DNA from: Silvimonas sp. JCM 19000
GTDB taxonomy: Bacteria > Pseudomonadota > Gammaproteobacteria > Burkholderiales > Chitinibacteraceae
Direction: 5' to 3'
NCBI GenBank assembly: GCA_001313065.1
Contig: BBFD01000050.1
Location: forward strand, 1 to 17,947
Length of the DNA: 17,947 nt
Shown here piece by piece: positions 7,966-15,256 of this stretch (position 1 is the first letter of the stretch; each line of letters opens with the position of its first letter). The position numbers were made by a program, and so were the translations under genes. The notes under the pieces were generated by a model, which did no database searches, had not been told where the DNA came from, and saw nothing but the letters and a program-made list of their open reading frames with translations.

Positions 7966-8591
7966 CGGCTTGACGCCCGCTTGCGGCGCGCAAAACCGAC
8001 GCGGAATTTGCCTTCGTCTTCGGGCTTCAGCGTGCGCGCGCGGGCGGCAAATTCGCTGGCGATTTCGACCTGGTCCAGCTCGTACGCCAGCGCCACAATA
8101 CGCTCGGCCAGGGCAAAGTCTTCCATCGCCAGCCGCGCGGTGCTCAGCAACACCTCGAGCGCGGCCGGGGCGTCGGGTTTGGTCAGCAAATGTTCGGCGT
8201 AGCCCAGCGCATACAGGGGGTCGGCTGGGGCGATTTCATGGGCGCGATAGAAATGCGTGGCCGCAGCAAACGGGTCATGCGGGCGCAGAAACTGCGCGGT
8301 ATTGAAATGGAATTCGGCATGGTCGGGTGCCAGCGCCAGCGACTTCTGCAACAAAGCTGCGCCCACTGCGCCCTGGCCCATGCTAGCCAGCGCCAGGCCT
8401 TGGTAATGGATGGCTTCGGCGTGGTCGGGCTTGATGGTCAGCGCTTTTTTTTGATAAAGCGCCAGCGCATCGGCCAGCCGCCCTTGGCGATGCACCTGCA
8501 AACCTTGTACCACCACTTGTTGCGCGCGCTCTGCGGGGCCGGTGGCGACCGCGACATTGCCTGCGGCCAGTTTGCGTTTCTTCTCACCCAT
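7935..8591 (-). CDS. tetratricopeptide-repeat protein (perhaps N-terminal part of a TPR-oxygenase fusion)
   Basis: The frame starts at the ATG at 8591 (MGEKKRKLAAGN) with AAGG about 7 bp upstream. It carries at least three TPR units at about residues 28-60 (GLQVHRQGRLADALALYQ, TIKPDHAEAIH), 61-95 (GLALASMGQGAVGAALLQKSL, LAPDHAEFHF) and 96-130 (FYRAHEIAPADPLYALGYAE), with weaker helical repeats to about residue 195. TPRs mediate protein contacts; no partner is evident. A T8 run on the + strand (8445-8452) yields YQKKALTIKP, where the usual TPR spelling has a single Lys. The last ~15 residues (RRKRASSRWRPPCRRLI) are Arg-rich and unlike the rest. In the other frame the same DNA reads APQAGVKPVETTLSAADLK and runs into the oxygenase, pointing to a frameshift near 7983-7991. 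Confidence 0.75.
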   Translation of the reverse strand: MGEKKRKLAAGNVAVATGPAERAQQVVVQGLQVHRQGRLADALALYQKKALTIKPDHAEAIHYQGLALASMGQGAVGAALLQKSLALAPDHAEFHFNTAQFLRPHDPFAAATHFYRAHEIAPADPLYALGYAEHLLTKPDAPAALEVLLSTARLAMEDFALAERIVALAYELDQVEIASEFAARARTLKPEDEGKFRVGFARRKRASSRWRPPCRRLI

Positions 8592-8756
8592 GTGATGACC
8601 TTGTGCCGTAAGGCGCTGTTCTGCAAAACGCCCATTCTGCTAAGACTGGACGCACCAGTCCATCCACAAAGCACCCGACGTGGCGCGTTTTTTTGTAACC
8701 AGCGCGCCGCAATGTCAGCAATGCCGCGTCGCCCGCCCGATGGTGCGCCGATCAGA

Positions 8757-8774
8757 GAACAAGCGTTCTATAAT
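8757..8774 (+). promoter_or_regulatory. candidate -10 (TATAAT) abutting a GAAC-N4-GTTC dyad
   Basis: A consensus -10 hexamer TATAAT lies at 8769-8774, 21 bp before the helicase ATG. The dyad AGAAC-AAGC-GTTCT (8756-8769) runs directly into it, placing an operator-like site over the promoter spacer. No acceptable -35 hexamer is visible 16-18 bp upstream, so this is only a candidate. Confidence 0.4.
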
Positions 8775-8795
8775 GCGCCGTTGCCGCTTACGATA

Positions 8796-10901
8796 ATGTC
8801 TATCGCCGTGTCTGATACCGCTACGCTCGCTCCCCACTATCTGGATCGCCTGAACCCGGCACAACGCAGTGCCGCCGAGTTTGGCACCGGCCCCGCCGCG
8901 GCAGAAAAAAAGGCAACGGCCCGCTGCTGGTGATCGCGGGGGCAGGCTCGGGCAAAACCAACACGCTGGCGCATCGCGTGGCGCATTTGCTGATCGAAGG
9001 CGCGGCGCCCGATTCAATTTTGCTGCTCACCTTCTCGCGTCGCGGCGCCGAAGAAATGGCGCGCCGGGCCGAGCGCATCGTGCGCCAGATCGGCAATACG
9101 CACGCGCGGCTGGCGCAAATCAAACTGAATTGGGCGGGCACTTTCCATGGCATCGGCGCGCGCTTGCTGCGCGAATACGCGCCGCAGATCGGGCTGGATG
9201 TGAGCTTTACCATCCATGATCGCGAAGACGCGGCCGATCTGATGAACCTGGTACGCAACGAACTGGGCCTGGCCAGCAAAGAAAAAACGCTTTCCGGCCA
9301 AGGCCACTTGCCTCGCCATCTACTCCGCCGTCATCAACACGCGCGCGCCGCTGGCCGATGTGCTGCAACGCAGTTTCAGCTGGGCCGTCGAGTGGGAAAA
9401 CGAACTCAAGCGCCTGTTTCGCGGTTACGTCGAAGCCAAGCAAGCGCAAAACGTGCTCGATTACGACGATCTGCTGTTGTATTGGGCGCGCATGGTGGCA
9501 GTGCCGCAGATTGCCGAGGAACTGGGCACGCGCTTTGACCATATCCTGGTCGATGAATATCAAGACACCAATCCGCTGCAAGCCACCGTGCTGCTGGCGC
9601 TCAAGCCCGATGGCCGCGGCCTGACCGTGGTGGGCGACGATGCGCAATCGATCTACGCCTTCCGCGGCGCGACGGTGCGCAATATTCTGGATTTTCCTGA
9701 ACAGTTTTCGCCGCCCGCGCAGGTGATCAAGCTGGAACAGAATTACCGTTCCACCCAACCCATCCTCGAAGCCGCCAATGCGGTGATCGGCCTCTCCAAC
9801 GAACTGTTCAGCAAAACGCTGTGGAGCAAGCGCGAAAGCGCCGAGAAACCACTGCTGGTGACGGTAGGCGATGAGGTCGATCAGCCGCGTACGTGGCGCA
9901 GCAAATCCTGGACCGGCGCGAAGCCGGCATCTCGCTTAAAAAACCAGGCGGTGCTGTTTCGCGCCTCGCATCACAGCGCGCGGCTGGAGATCGAACTGAC
10001 GCGGCGCAATGTGCCGTTCGTTAAGTTTGGCGGCCTCAAGTTTCTGGCGTCCAGCCACGTCAAGGATGTGATCTCGGTGCTGCGCTGGCTGGAAAACCCG
10101 CGCGATCGCGTTTGTGGTTTTCGCGTGCTGCAAATGCTGCCCGGTGTCGGCCCCAAAACCGCGTCGAACATGCTCGATGCGCTAGCCAGCATGCAAGACG
10201 TGCTGGACGGCATTCTGCATCTGGATGTGCCGGGCGCGGCCAGCGAACATTGGGCGCGCTTTCAGCAACTGGCGCAGGCCACCTTGCCCGGCGGCACGCC
10301 GTGGCCCGCTGAATTTGACAGCGTCTGCGCCTGGTATGCGCCGTTGCTGGCGCACAACTACGAAGATGCCGCGATTCGCCAGGGCGATATCGACCAACTG
10401 GCGCGCATCGCCGCCACCTACCCCAGCCGCCAACGCTTTCTGACCGAACTGACGCTCGATCCGCCCGACGCCACCAGCGATGAAGCCGGCCCGCCGCTGA
10501 TCGACGAGGATTATCTGATCCTGTCGACCATCCATTCCGCCAAAGGCCAGGAATGGAACGCGGTATATCTGCTCAACGCGGTCGATGGGTGTTTGCCGTC
10601 CGACCTGGCCACCGGCAGCGAGGCCGAAATCGAAGAAGAACGGCGCCTGGCCTATGTGGCGATGACGCGGGCCAAAGATCATCTCGAAATCATCGTGCCG
10701 CAGCGTTTTTATATCGGTCAGCAAAGCCGTTATGGCGATCAGCATGTGTTTGCCGGGCGGACGCGGTTTATCCCGGAAAGCCTGACGCCCTTGTTTGGCC
10801 GCAAAGCCTGGCCGATTCCGGAATACAACGCCGAGAAAACGCCGCAGGGCCGGCAGGCGCTGGTGGATCTGAAAAGCAGCATGCGCGATATGTGGGACTA
10901 A
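8796..10901 (+). CDS. UvrD/Rep family ATP-dependent DNA helicase (SF1A), frame broken at several points
   Basis: This is a 3'-5' DNA helicase by family. Motifs in order: Q-motif-like LNPAQRSAAE; Walker A AGAGSGKTNT; TFSRRGAEEMARRAE (Ia); GTFHGIGARLLREY; YDDLLLYW; Walker B DEYQDTN; VGDDAQSIYAFRGA (III); LEQNYRSTQ (IV); STIHSAKGQEWNAVYLL (V); EERRLAYVAMTRAK (VI). Frame changes occur at an A7 run (8905-8911, A5 expected), at an A6 run (9282-9287, A5 expected, giving SKEKRFPAKATCLAIYS), and as a compensated pair: one base lost near 9884 and an extra A at 9938-9943. Between the last two, about 18 residues are misread; correction gives AAYVAQQILDRREAGISLKN. The corrected length is about 700 aa. The ATG at 8796 has no strong Shine-Dalgarno. 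I cannot choose between Rep and UvrD. The gene stands alone, divergent from the TPR gene. Confidence 0.9.
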
Positions 10902-11055
10902 CTATGTGGGACCAAGAGCCGGGCCCGGCTGCTGACCGGGCGGGCCGCGCACGTAACACGTCGCATTTGCCGGGTAACAGGCCGCCCCCTACACTGCTGT
11001 GCAGAGCCGCAACCAGCGGCCATCACCCTGTCTATCGTCCGGAAAACTCGCATCC
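10902..11055 (+). other. intergenic spacer before the antiporter gene
   Basis: This 154-bp spacer starts just after the helicase stop. A 10-bp direct repeat (TATGTGGGAC, 10889-10898 and 10903-10912) straddles that stop. A 14-bp perfect palindrome AGCCGGGCCCGGCT lies at 10917-10930 with no T tract, so it is not a typical terminator. TACACT at about 10990 could be a -10. No gene seen. Confidence 0.4.
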
Positions 11056-12138
11056 ATGCTTGCCCTGAAACAAGAGAAGTTTCTGCTACTGGCGCTGATT
11101 GTCGCGCTGGTGGCGTATCCGCTGGAACACACGCTACTAAATATGGGCCAGACGCCCGCATTGATTGGCGCGGTGGTGTTGATTGGCGCCATCTTGCTGG
11201 CCGCCTTGCGCGTGGCGCACCACGCCGAAGTACTGGCCGAAAAAAAAGTCGGCGAACCCTACGGCACGATGATTCTGACGCTGTCGGCGGTGCTGGTGGA
11301 GGTGGTCATCCTGGCCATCATGCTCAGCCACGCGCCCTCGCCCACGCTGATGCGCGACACGGTGTATTCGGCGGTGATGCTCGATATCAACGGCATTCTG
11401 GGTCTGGCCGCCATCCTCGGCGGGCTTAAGCACGGCGAGCAACCGTACAACCTGGATTCCGGCAATACCTATGTGGTGATGATCCTGACGGCCATGGGCG
11501 TGTCGATGATCGTGCCCGAGTTCATCCCCGAGCCGCACTGGCGCGCATGGTCGGTGTTTACCATCATCGTGATGGTGGTGATGTACGCGATGTTCTTGCG
11601 CCTGCAAACCGGCAAACACTCGTATTTCTTCAATTACAAATACGGCAGCAAACACGGCCACGCCGAAGAAGAAGGCGAGCACGGCAATGTCAAAGCCTCG
11701 GCCGCGATCATGATTGCAGGTCTGGTGTTGATAGGCGTGCTGGCTGAAGCGATGGCGGTGCTGCTGGATTCAGGGCTTAAAGGCACGGGCGTGCCGCCGA
11801 TTACCGCGGCGCTGGTGGTGGCGGTGATTTCGGCCAGCCCGGAAATCCTGACCGCCTTGCGCGCCGCCTTGGGCAACCGCATGCAAGGCGTGGTGAACAT
11901 TGCGCTCGGTGCCTCGCTATCGACCGTGATTCTGACCGTGCCGGTGATCGAGGGCCTGGCGCTGATCCGCGGCGAACCGATCTTTATGGCGCTGACGCCC
12001 GTGCAAACGGTGATGGCACTGCTGACCTTGCTGGCGGCGGCCATCAACCTGCATGACGGCGAAACCAATGCCATCGAAGGCCTGACGCATTTTGTGTTGT
12101 TTGCCGCCTTCTTGATGTTGGCGGCCATCGGCGTCTGA
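11056..12138 (+). CDS. chaA: ChaA/CaCA-type calcium (sodium/potassium)/proton antiporter
   Basis: The 360-aa intact ORF is an inner-membrane protein with about 10-11 hydrophobic segments, close in length to E. coli ChaA (366 aa), and should exchange Ca2+ or Na+/K+ for H+. The two alpha-repeat signatures are GEPYGTMILTLSAVLVEVVILAIML (about residues 67-91) and ASPEILTALRAALGNRM followed by LGASLSTVILTVP in the C-terminal half; their Glu residues line the ion path. Between the halves is a hydrophilic His/Glu-rich loop (YGSKHGHAEEEGEHGNVK, about residues 196-213), the usual site of an acidic regulatory loop. An A8 run at 11240-11247 gives AEKKVGEPYG, possibly one Lys too many, without breaking the frame. 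The ATG at 11056 is chosen because the first membrane helix begins soon after; an in-frame ATG at 10999 would add a low-hydrophobicity extension. Confidence 0.87.
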   Translation: MLALKQEKFLLLALIVALVAYPLEHTLLNMGQTPALIGAVVLIGAILLAALRVAHHAEVLAEKKVGEPYGTMILTLSAVLVEVVILAIMLSHAPSPTLMRDTVYSAVMLDINGILGLAAILGGLKHGEQPYNLDSGNTYVVMILTAMGVSMIVPEFIPEPHWRAWSVFTIIVMVVMYAMFLRLQTGKHSYFFNYKYGSKHGHAEEEGEHGNVKASAAIMIAGLVLIGVLAEAMAVLLDSGLKGTGVPPITAALVVAVISASPEILTALRAALGNRMQGVVNIALGASLSTVILTVPVIEGLALIRGEPIFMALTPVQTVMALLTLLAAAINLHDGETNAIEGLTHFVLFAAFLMLAAIGV

Positions 12139-12235
12139 GCGGCAGCTGTATCACGGCCAGGCGGCCCATCTGTACCGATGCAGCCCGCCGTGCCGCTGCT
12201 AGACTGGCCGCTCTCTCATTGCTGCCGGTGCCTGC

Positions 12236-12933
12236 ATGCCCACGTACACCAACGAATTCGGTCAACCACTCGGCGTTGCCGTCCCTGACTGGAAGCCGCC
12301 GGTGCATCCGCCGCATGAACTCATCAGCGGCTACGGCTGCAGGCTGGAACCGCTCAACGCCGCACAGCACGCCGATAGTTTGTGGCAGGCGTTTCTGGCT
12401 GACCCGCAAGGCAAAACCTGGACCTACCTGACCGTCGGCCCCTTCGCCGATCAAGCCGCTTTTGTCGATTGCGTGCGCAGCCGCGAGACGCGCGCGATCC
12501 GCAGTATTACGCCATTGTCGACGCCGCCAGCGGCAAGGCATTGGGCATGGCGGCTTATCTGCGCATCGCGCCGGACGCGGGCAGTATCGAAATCGGCTGG
12601 CTCAGTTTTGCGCCCGCGCTCCAACGCAGCAAGCTGGCGACGGCGGCGATGTTCCTGTTTATGCGCAACGCGTTCGCGCTGGGCTATCGGCGCTATGAAT
12701 GGAAGTGCAACAGCCTTAATCTGCCTTCCAAAGCCGCGGCCGAGCGACTGGGTTTTACCTTCGAGGGCACTTTCCGCCAGGCCACCGTCAACAAAGGCCG
12801 CAATCGCGATACCGATTGGTATTCGATTATCGACAGCGAATGGCCCGCCCTGCAGACCGAGTTTGAGCGCTGGCTGGATGACGCCAATTTTGATGCGCAG
12901 GGCCAGCAGCGCAGCCGCTTGCAGATGCGCTAA
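12236..12933 (+). CDS. GNAT family N-acetyltransferase (RimJ/RimL-like), one apparent frameshift
   Basis: The corrected 231-aa protein looks like an Acetyltransf_3 GNAT enzyme transferring acetyl from acetyl-CoA to an unknown amine. The first frame gives MPTYTNEFGQPLGVAVPDWK, CRLEPLNAAQHADSLWQAF and WTYLTVGPF; the second gives DPQYYAIVDAASGKALGMAAYLRI, IEIGWLSFAPALQRSKLATAAM (acetyl-CoA loop region), YRRYEWKCNSLNLPSKAAAERLGF and FEGTFRQATVNKGRNRDTDWYSI, typical for this subgroup. The switch lies in an alternating CG stretch at 12488-12496; removing one CG, or adding one base, joins SRET to RDPQYYAIV. The ATG at 12236 has no good ribosome binding site. The 97 bp before it, after the antiporter, show no clear promoter. 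Confidence 0.85.
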
Positions 12934-12948
12934 CCGCGCGCCAGCCGC

Positions 12949-12986
12949 AACAGATGGCGTAATGCCGATGGAATACGCCATCTGTT
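12949..12986 (+). promoter_or_regulatory. 13-bp perfect inverted repeat upstream of the MocR-type gene
   Basis: AACAGATGGCGTA at 12949-12961 is exactly complementary to TACGCCATCTGTT at 12974-12986, with a 12-bp spacer. It lies 15 bp after the acetyltransferase stop and 54 bp before the next ATG. No T tract follows, so an operator (for example for autoregulation) is at least as likely as a terminator. Confidence 0.55.
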
Positions 12987-13040
12987 CCGGTCCAATCTCA
13001 AATTATCTGTATGTGTGTGGTGAGCTGACGGCGACTGATA

Positions 13041-14488
13041 ATGAGCCGCATGGACCCTCTCCCGCTCTATCGCCAACTGGCGAACCACTATCTCAACGCC
13101 ATCGACAACGGCACTCTCGCGTGGGTGCACGCATGCCCAGCGTGCGCACGCTGATGTCACGTCACGGCGTGAGCTTGTCGACGGCGTTGCAAGCCTGCCG
13201 CGAACTGGAACAACAAGGCGTGCTCGAAGCGCGACCGCGCTCAGGCTATTTTGTACGCGCCCGCACTCGCGCATTAGCGCCGGCCATCGAGCCGACCCAA
13301 CAAATTGCCGATCCAGCGCAATACGTGGGTATCCACGAACGTGTTTCCGCCGTCACCGCGCGTAGCCTGCAAGCAGAGGTACAGATCAACCTGGGCGGTG
13401 CCTGCGGTGCGCCGGCGCTGTATCCCAACGAGGCACTCAGCCGCACCGCCCAACGCGTGCTGCGGCAAAAGCCGATGCTGTTTGGCGAGAACGCGCCGCA
13501 CAACGGTGAGATGTCGTTCCGCCGCACACTGGCGCAGCGCGCGCTCACGCACGGCATGCAGCTCACTGCCGATGACATTATCGTGGCACACGGCTGCGTC
13601 GAGGCGCTCAACCTGGCCTTGCGCGCAGTGGCGCAACCGGGCGATGTGATTGCGGTAGAGTCGCCCACTTTCTTTGGCTTGCTGCAGATTCTGGAAACGC
13701 TGGGCATGCGCGCGTTGGAAATCCCCACCAGCCCGCAAACCGGCATGTCGCTGGAAGCATTGCAACGCGCGGCGGAAACTATCCCGATCTGAAAGCCGTG
13801 GTGGTGGTCCCCAACTTCCAGAATCCCTTGGGCAGCATCATGCCCGATACCACCAAGCAAGCGCTGGTGGCGTGGTGCGAGCAGCGCGACATTGCGCTGA
13901 TCGAAGATGACACCTATTCGTCGCTCACCAACGACGACGTGCCGCTGCGCGCGCTTAAAGCCTGGGACAAAAGCGGCAACGTCATCCATTGCGCCTCGCT
14001 GCACAAGGTGGTGTCGCCGGGCATGCGCCTGGCTGGATTGCGCCGGGCAAATGGCTGGCGCGCTGCCAGATGCTGAAATACGCACAGACGCGGCCCAACG
14101 AGGCGCTTAACCAACTGGTGCTGGCCGACTATATGGCCACACCCGCGTACGAGCGCCATCTGCGCCGCCTGCGTCAGCATCTGCGCACCCAGCGCTTGCA
14201 ACTGGCCGATGCAGTCGCGGCGTATTTTCCGGAAGAAACGCGGCTGAGCGTGCCTTCTGGCGGGCTGGGGCTGTGGGTGGAACTGCCCGACCAGATTTCC
14301 TCACGCGAGGTGTTTGAGCGCGGGCTGGATCAGGCATCCGCATTGCGCCGGGGATGATGTTTTCCAATTCGACACGGTTTGATCACTTTATCCGGCTGAG
14401 CGTGGGGCTGCCGTATACGCCCGAGGTGGAGCGGGCGATCCGGGCGTTGGCGCGGATTGTGGATCGGATGGGGCGGGTGGCCGCGTAA
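13041..14488 (+). CDS. MocR-type PLP-dependent transcriptional regulator (GntR wHTH plus aminotransferase domain), frame broken four times
   Basis: The N-terminus (MDPLPLYRQLANHYLNAIDNG, then VGARMPSVRTLMSRHGVSLS and GVLEARPRSGYFVR) is a GntR winged helix. The rest is a fold-type I aminotransferase domain: QINLGGACGAPALYP, GCVEALNLALRAVAQPGDVIAVESPTFFGLLQ, VVVPNFQNPLGSIM, IEDDTYSSL, and the PLP lysine in ASLHKVVSPGMRLGW. Such proteins sense PLP-linked ligands and control vitamin B6, amino-acid or polyamine genes. Single missing bases near 13118 (restoring TLRVGARMPS), 13780 (ETYPDLKAVVVVPN), 14031 (MRLGWIAPGKWLAR) and 14333 (LDQGIRIAPGMMFSNS) give a continuous 483-aa protein of normal length. 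All four are -1 in short homopolymers, which argues against natural decay. Starts at 13041 or 13050 are both possible. The target is unknown; the adjacent inverted repeat may be its operator. Confidence 0.88.
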
Positions 14489-14498
14489 TTGGGAAAAC

Positions 14499-14530
14499 CA
14501 GGCAAAGTCTTTGCCTGCGGCGCATTTTTT
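14499..14530 (+). terminator. probable terminator after the MocR-type gene
   Basis: CAGGCAAAG at 14499-14507 pairs perfectly with CTTTGCCTG at 14509-14517, and a T6 run follows at 14525-14530 after CGGCGCA. Pairing must open to give a workable loop. The 7-base gap before the T run weakens it, but its position 10 bp after the stop codon fits a terminator. Confidence 0.55.
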
Positions 14531-14588
14531 GACGTTCGGCATATGCCGAACAGACCTTAACCGCTTAGCCTGCGGCGCATTTTTTTGA
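14513..14588. repeat. 20-bp direct repeat flanking an 18-bp palindrome
   Basis: GCCTGCGGCGCATTTTTTGA occurs at 14513-14532 and again at 14568-14588, the second with one extra T. Between them lies the perfect palindrome GTTCGGCATATGCCGAAC at 14534-14551. The arrangement suggests a local duplication or part of a dispersed intergenic repeat. Confidence 0.6.
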
Positions 14589-14605
14589 TACCCGGGGGTG
14601 CCCGG

Positions 14606-14665
14606 GAGCACGTCACTTTTCTTTGTCTCGCCAAAGCAAAGTAACCAAAAGAAAGGCGACCCTCC
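14606..14665. repeat. intergenic repeat-like segment (CTTTG...CAAAG type)
   Basis: The segment CACTTTTCTTTGTCTCGCC followed by AAAGCAAAGTAACCAAAAG resembles a short motif found between genes in many Proteobacteria, often misannotated as small proteins. It can fold (CTTTG-TCTCGC-CAAAG). Identification is from memory of the pattern. Confidence 0.4.
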
Positions 14666-14971
14666 GCGCGATAAAGCTGCGCAGAAGGGATAAGGTCAAA
14701 AGCCGAGACTAACCGTCTGCATAACCAGGATTTGCAGCTGCCGCTCCGCGGACGCGACGTTCAGTCGGAGCCCATAAACCCGGTCTCCTACCTTCTCGCG
14801 CTCAGGAGATGCCGCTGGCGTGCCTGTGGCGTTGCCTTGTTGCTGCGCAACGGCGGGTGGGCGTGGTTGTGGTGGGGTAGATCGAACCAGGTTTTCTTGC
14901 TGATCGCATAAAGACGGAATGCACTGCGACGGCAAAGTGCCGCGGAATTCTCAGGGCTAAGCGGCAAGTAC

Positions 14972-15214
14972 ATGCAAGACTTGGCTCCAGCATTTCCCCG
15001 ATACACCAACATGAAAAAAAACTGCCGCCGATTATGGCTTAAGCCCGTATCCAATAGACCCAAAATCACTTCTGCAAATGCGCACGAATATCGTGCAGAG
15101 AATCCCCCTGTTCTCGGCTCACAACCGGGCGTATTACCCACGTGCGAGGAATTGGCCGAGCGGATCATCAAGCGCCATATCAAGGTAATCAAGCGTTTGG
15201 CTGACGGATCGTAA
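14972..15214 (+). CDS. hypothetical small protein, 80 codons, doubtful
   Basis: The frame is open from the ATG at 14972, with a second ATG at 15011 (MKKNCRRLWLKP). The N-terminal part is unremarkable. The C-terminal part (VLPTCEELAERIIKRHIKVI, then KRLADGS) reads like a genuine amphipathic helix rather than random translation. No family recognised, no signal peptide, and no Shine-Dalgarno before either ATG. An A8 run at 15014-15021 sits right after the second ATG. It ends 9 bp before a hairpin terminator. It may be a remnant gene or the 3' end of a frameshifted longer one. Confidence 0.35.
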   Translation: MQDLAPAFPRYTNMKKNCRRLWLKPVSNRPKITSANAHEYRAENPPVLGSQPGVLPTCEELAERIIKRHIKVIKRLADGS

Positions 15215-15218
15215 TGTT

Positions 15219-15245
15219 GAAAACGTTGCCCCCGCAGGGGCAACG
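15219..15245 (-). terminator. intrinsic terminator of the Hcp-fold/PEP-CTERM gene
   Basis: CGTTGCCCC (15224-15232) and GGGGCAACG (15237-15245) form a perfect 9-bp stem with a 4-base loop. On the minus strand it is followed by TTTTC and begins 11 bp past the stop codon. It may also stop + strand transcripts from the small ORF. Confidence 0.7.
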
Positions 15246-15256
15246 CGTCTTCTGGC

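Larger units (their letters stand above)
14489..14971. other. repeat-rich intergenic region
   Basis: This stretch holds a hairpin with a T run, a 20-bp direct repeat, an 18-bp palindrome and a repeat-like segment (listed separately). The remainder, from about 14670 to 14971, is GC-rich DNA with open frames on the minus strand that are Arg/Pro/Thr-rich and look non-coding. No promoter or RNA gene recognised. Confidence 0.5.

Noticed and set aside
8644..8660. GACTGG/CCAGTC hairpin between the TPR gene and the helicase
   Set aside because: A 6-bp stem without a T tract or conserved context is expected by chance at this length.
8190..8933. 247-codon + strand open frame across the TPR gene and into the helicase start
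   Set aside because: Its first ~600 bp is antisense to the TPR gene and reads as low-quality protein; only the part from 8796 matches the helicase N-terminus.
8757..10901. Helicase as part of a defence system
   Set aside because: Neighbours are a TPR/oxygenase pair and an ion antiporter; no nuclease, reverse transcriptase, methyltransferase or other defence partner is present, and the protein matches ordinary UvrD/Rep architecture.
10917..10930. 14-bp palindrome AGCCGGGCCCGGCT as a helicase terminator
   Set aside because: No T tract follows on either strand and there is no loop; it may be chance in GC-rich DNA.
12236..13792. Apparent 518-aa acetyltransferase-regulator fusion
   Set aside because: The single long frame arises only because two frame breaks leave both genes in the same frame; the middle third is out-of-frame nonsense, and the regulator has its own ATG at 13041.
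14788..15243. 151-codon minus-strand open frame
   Set aside because: It overlaps the terminator and the small + strand ORF, has no domain-like pattern or ribosome binding site, and its composition (Arg, Ser, His, Pro) is typical of antisense translation in GC-rich DNA.
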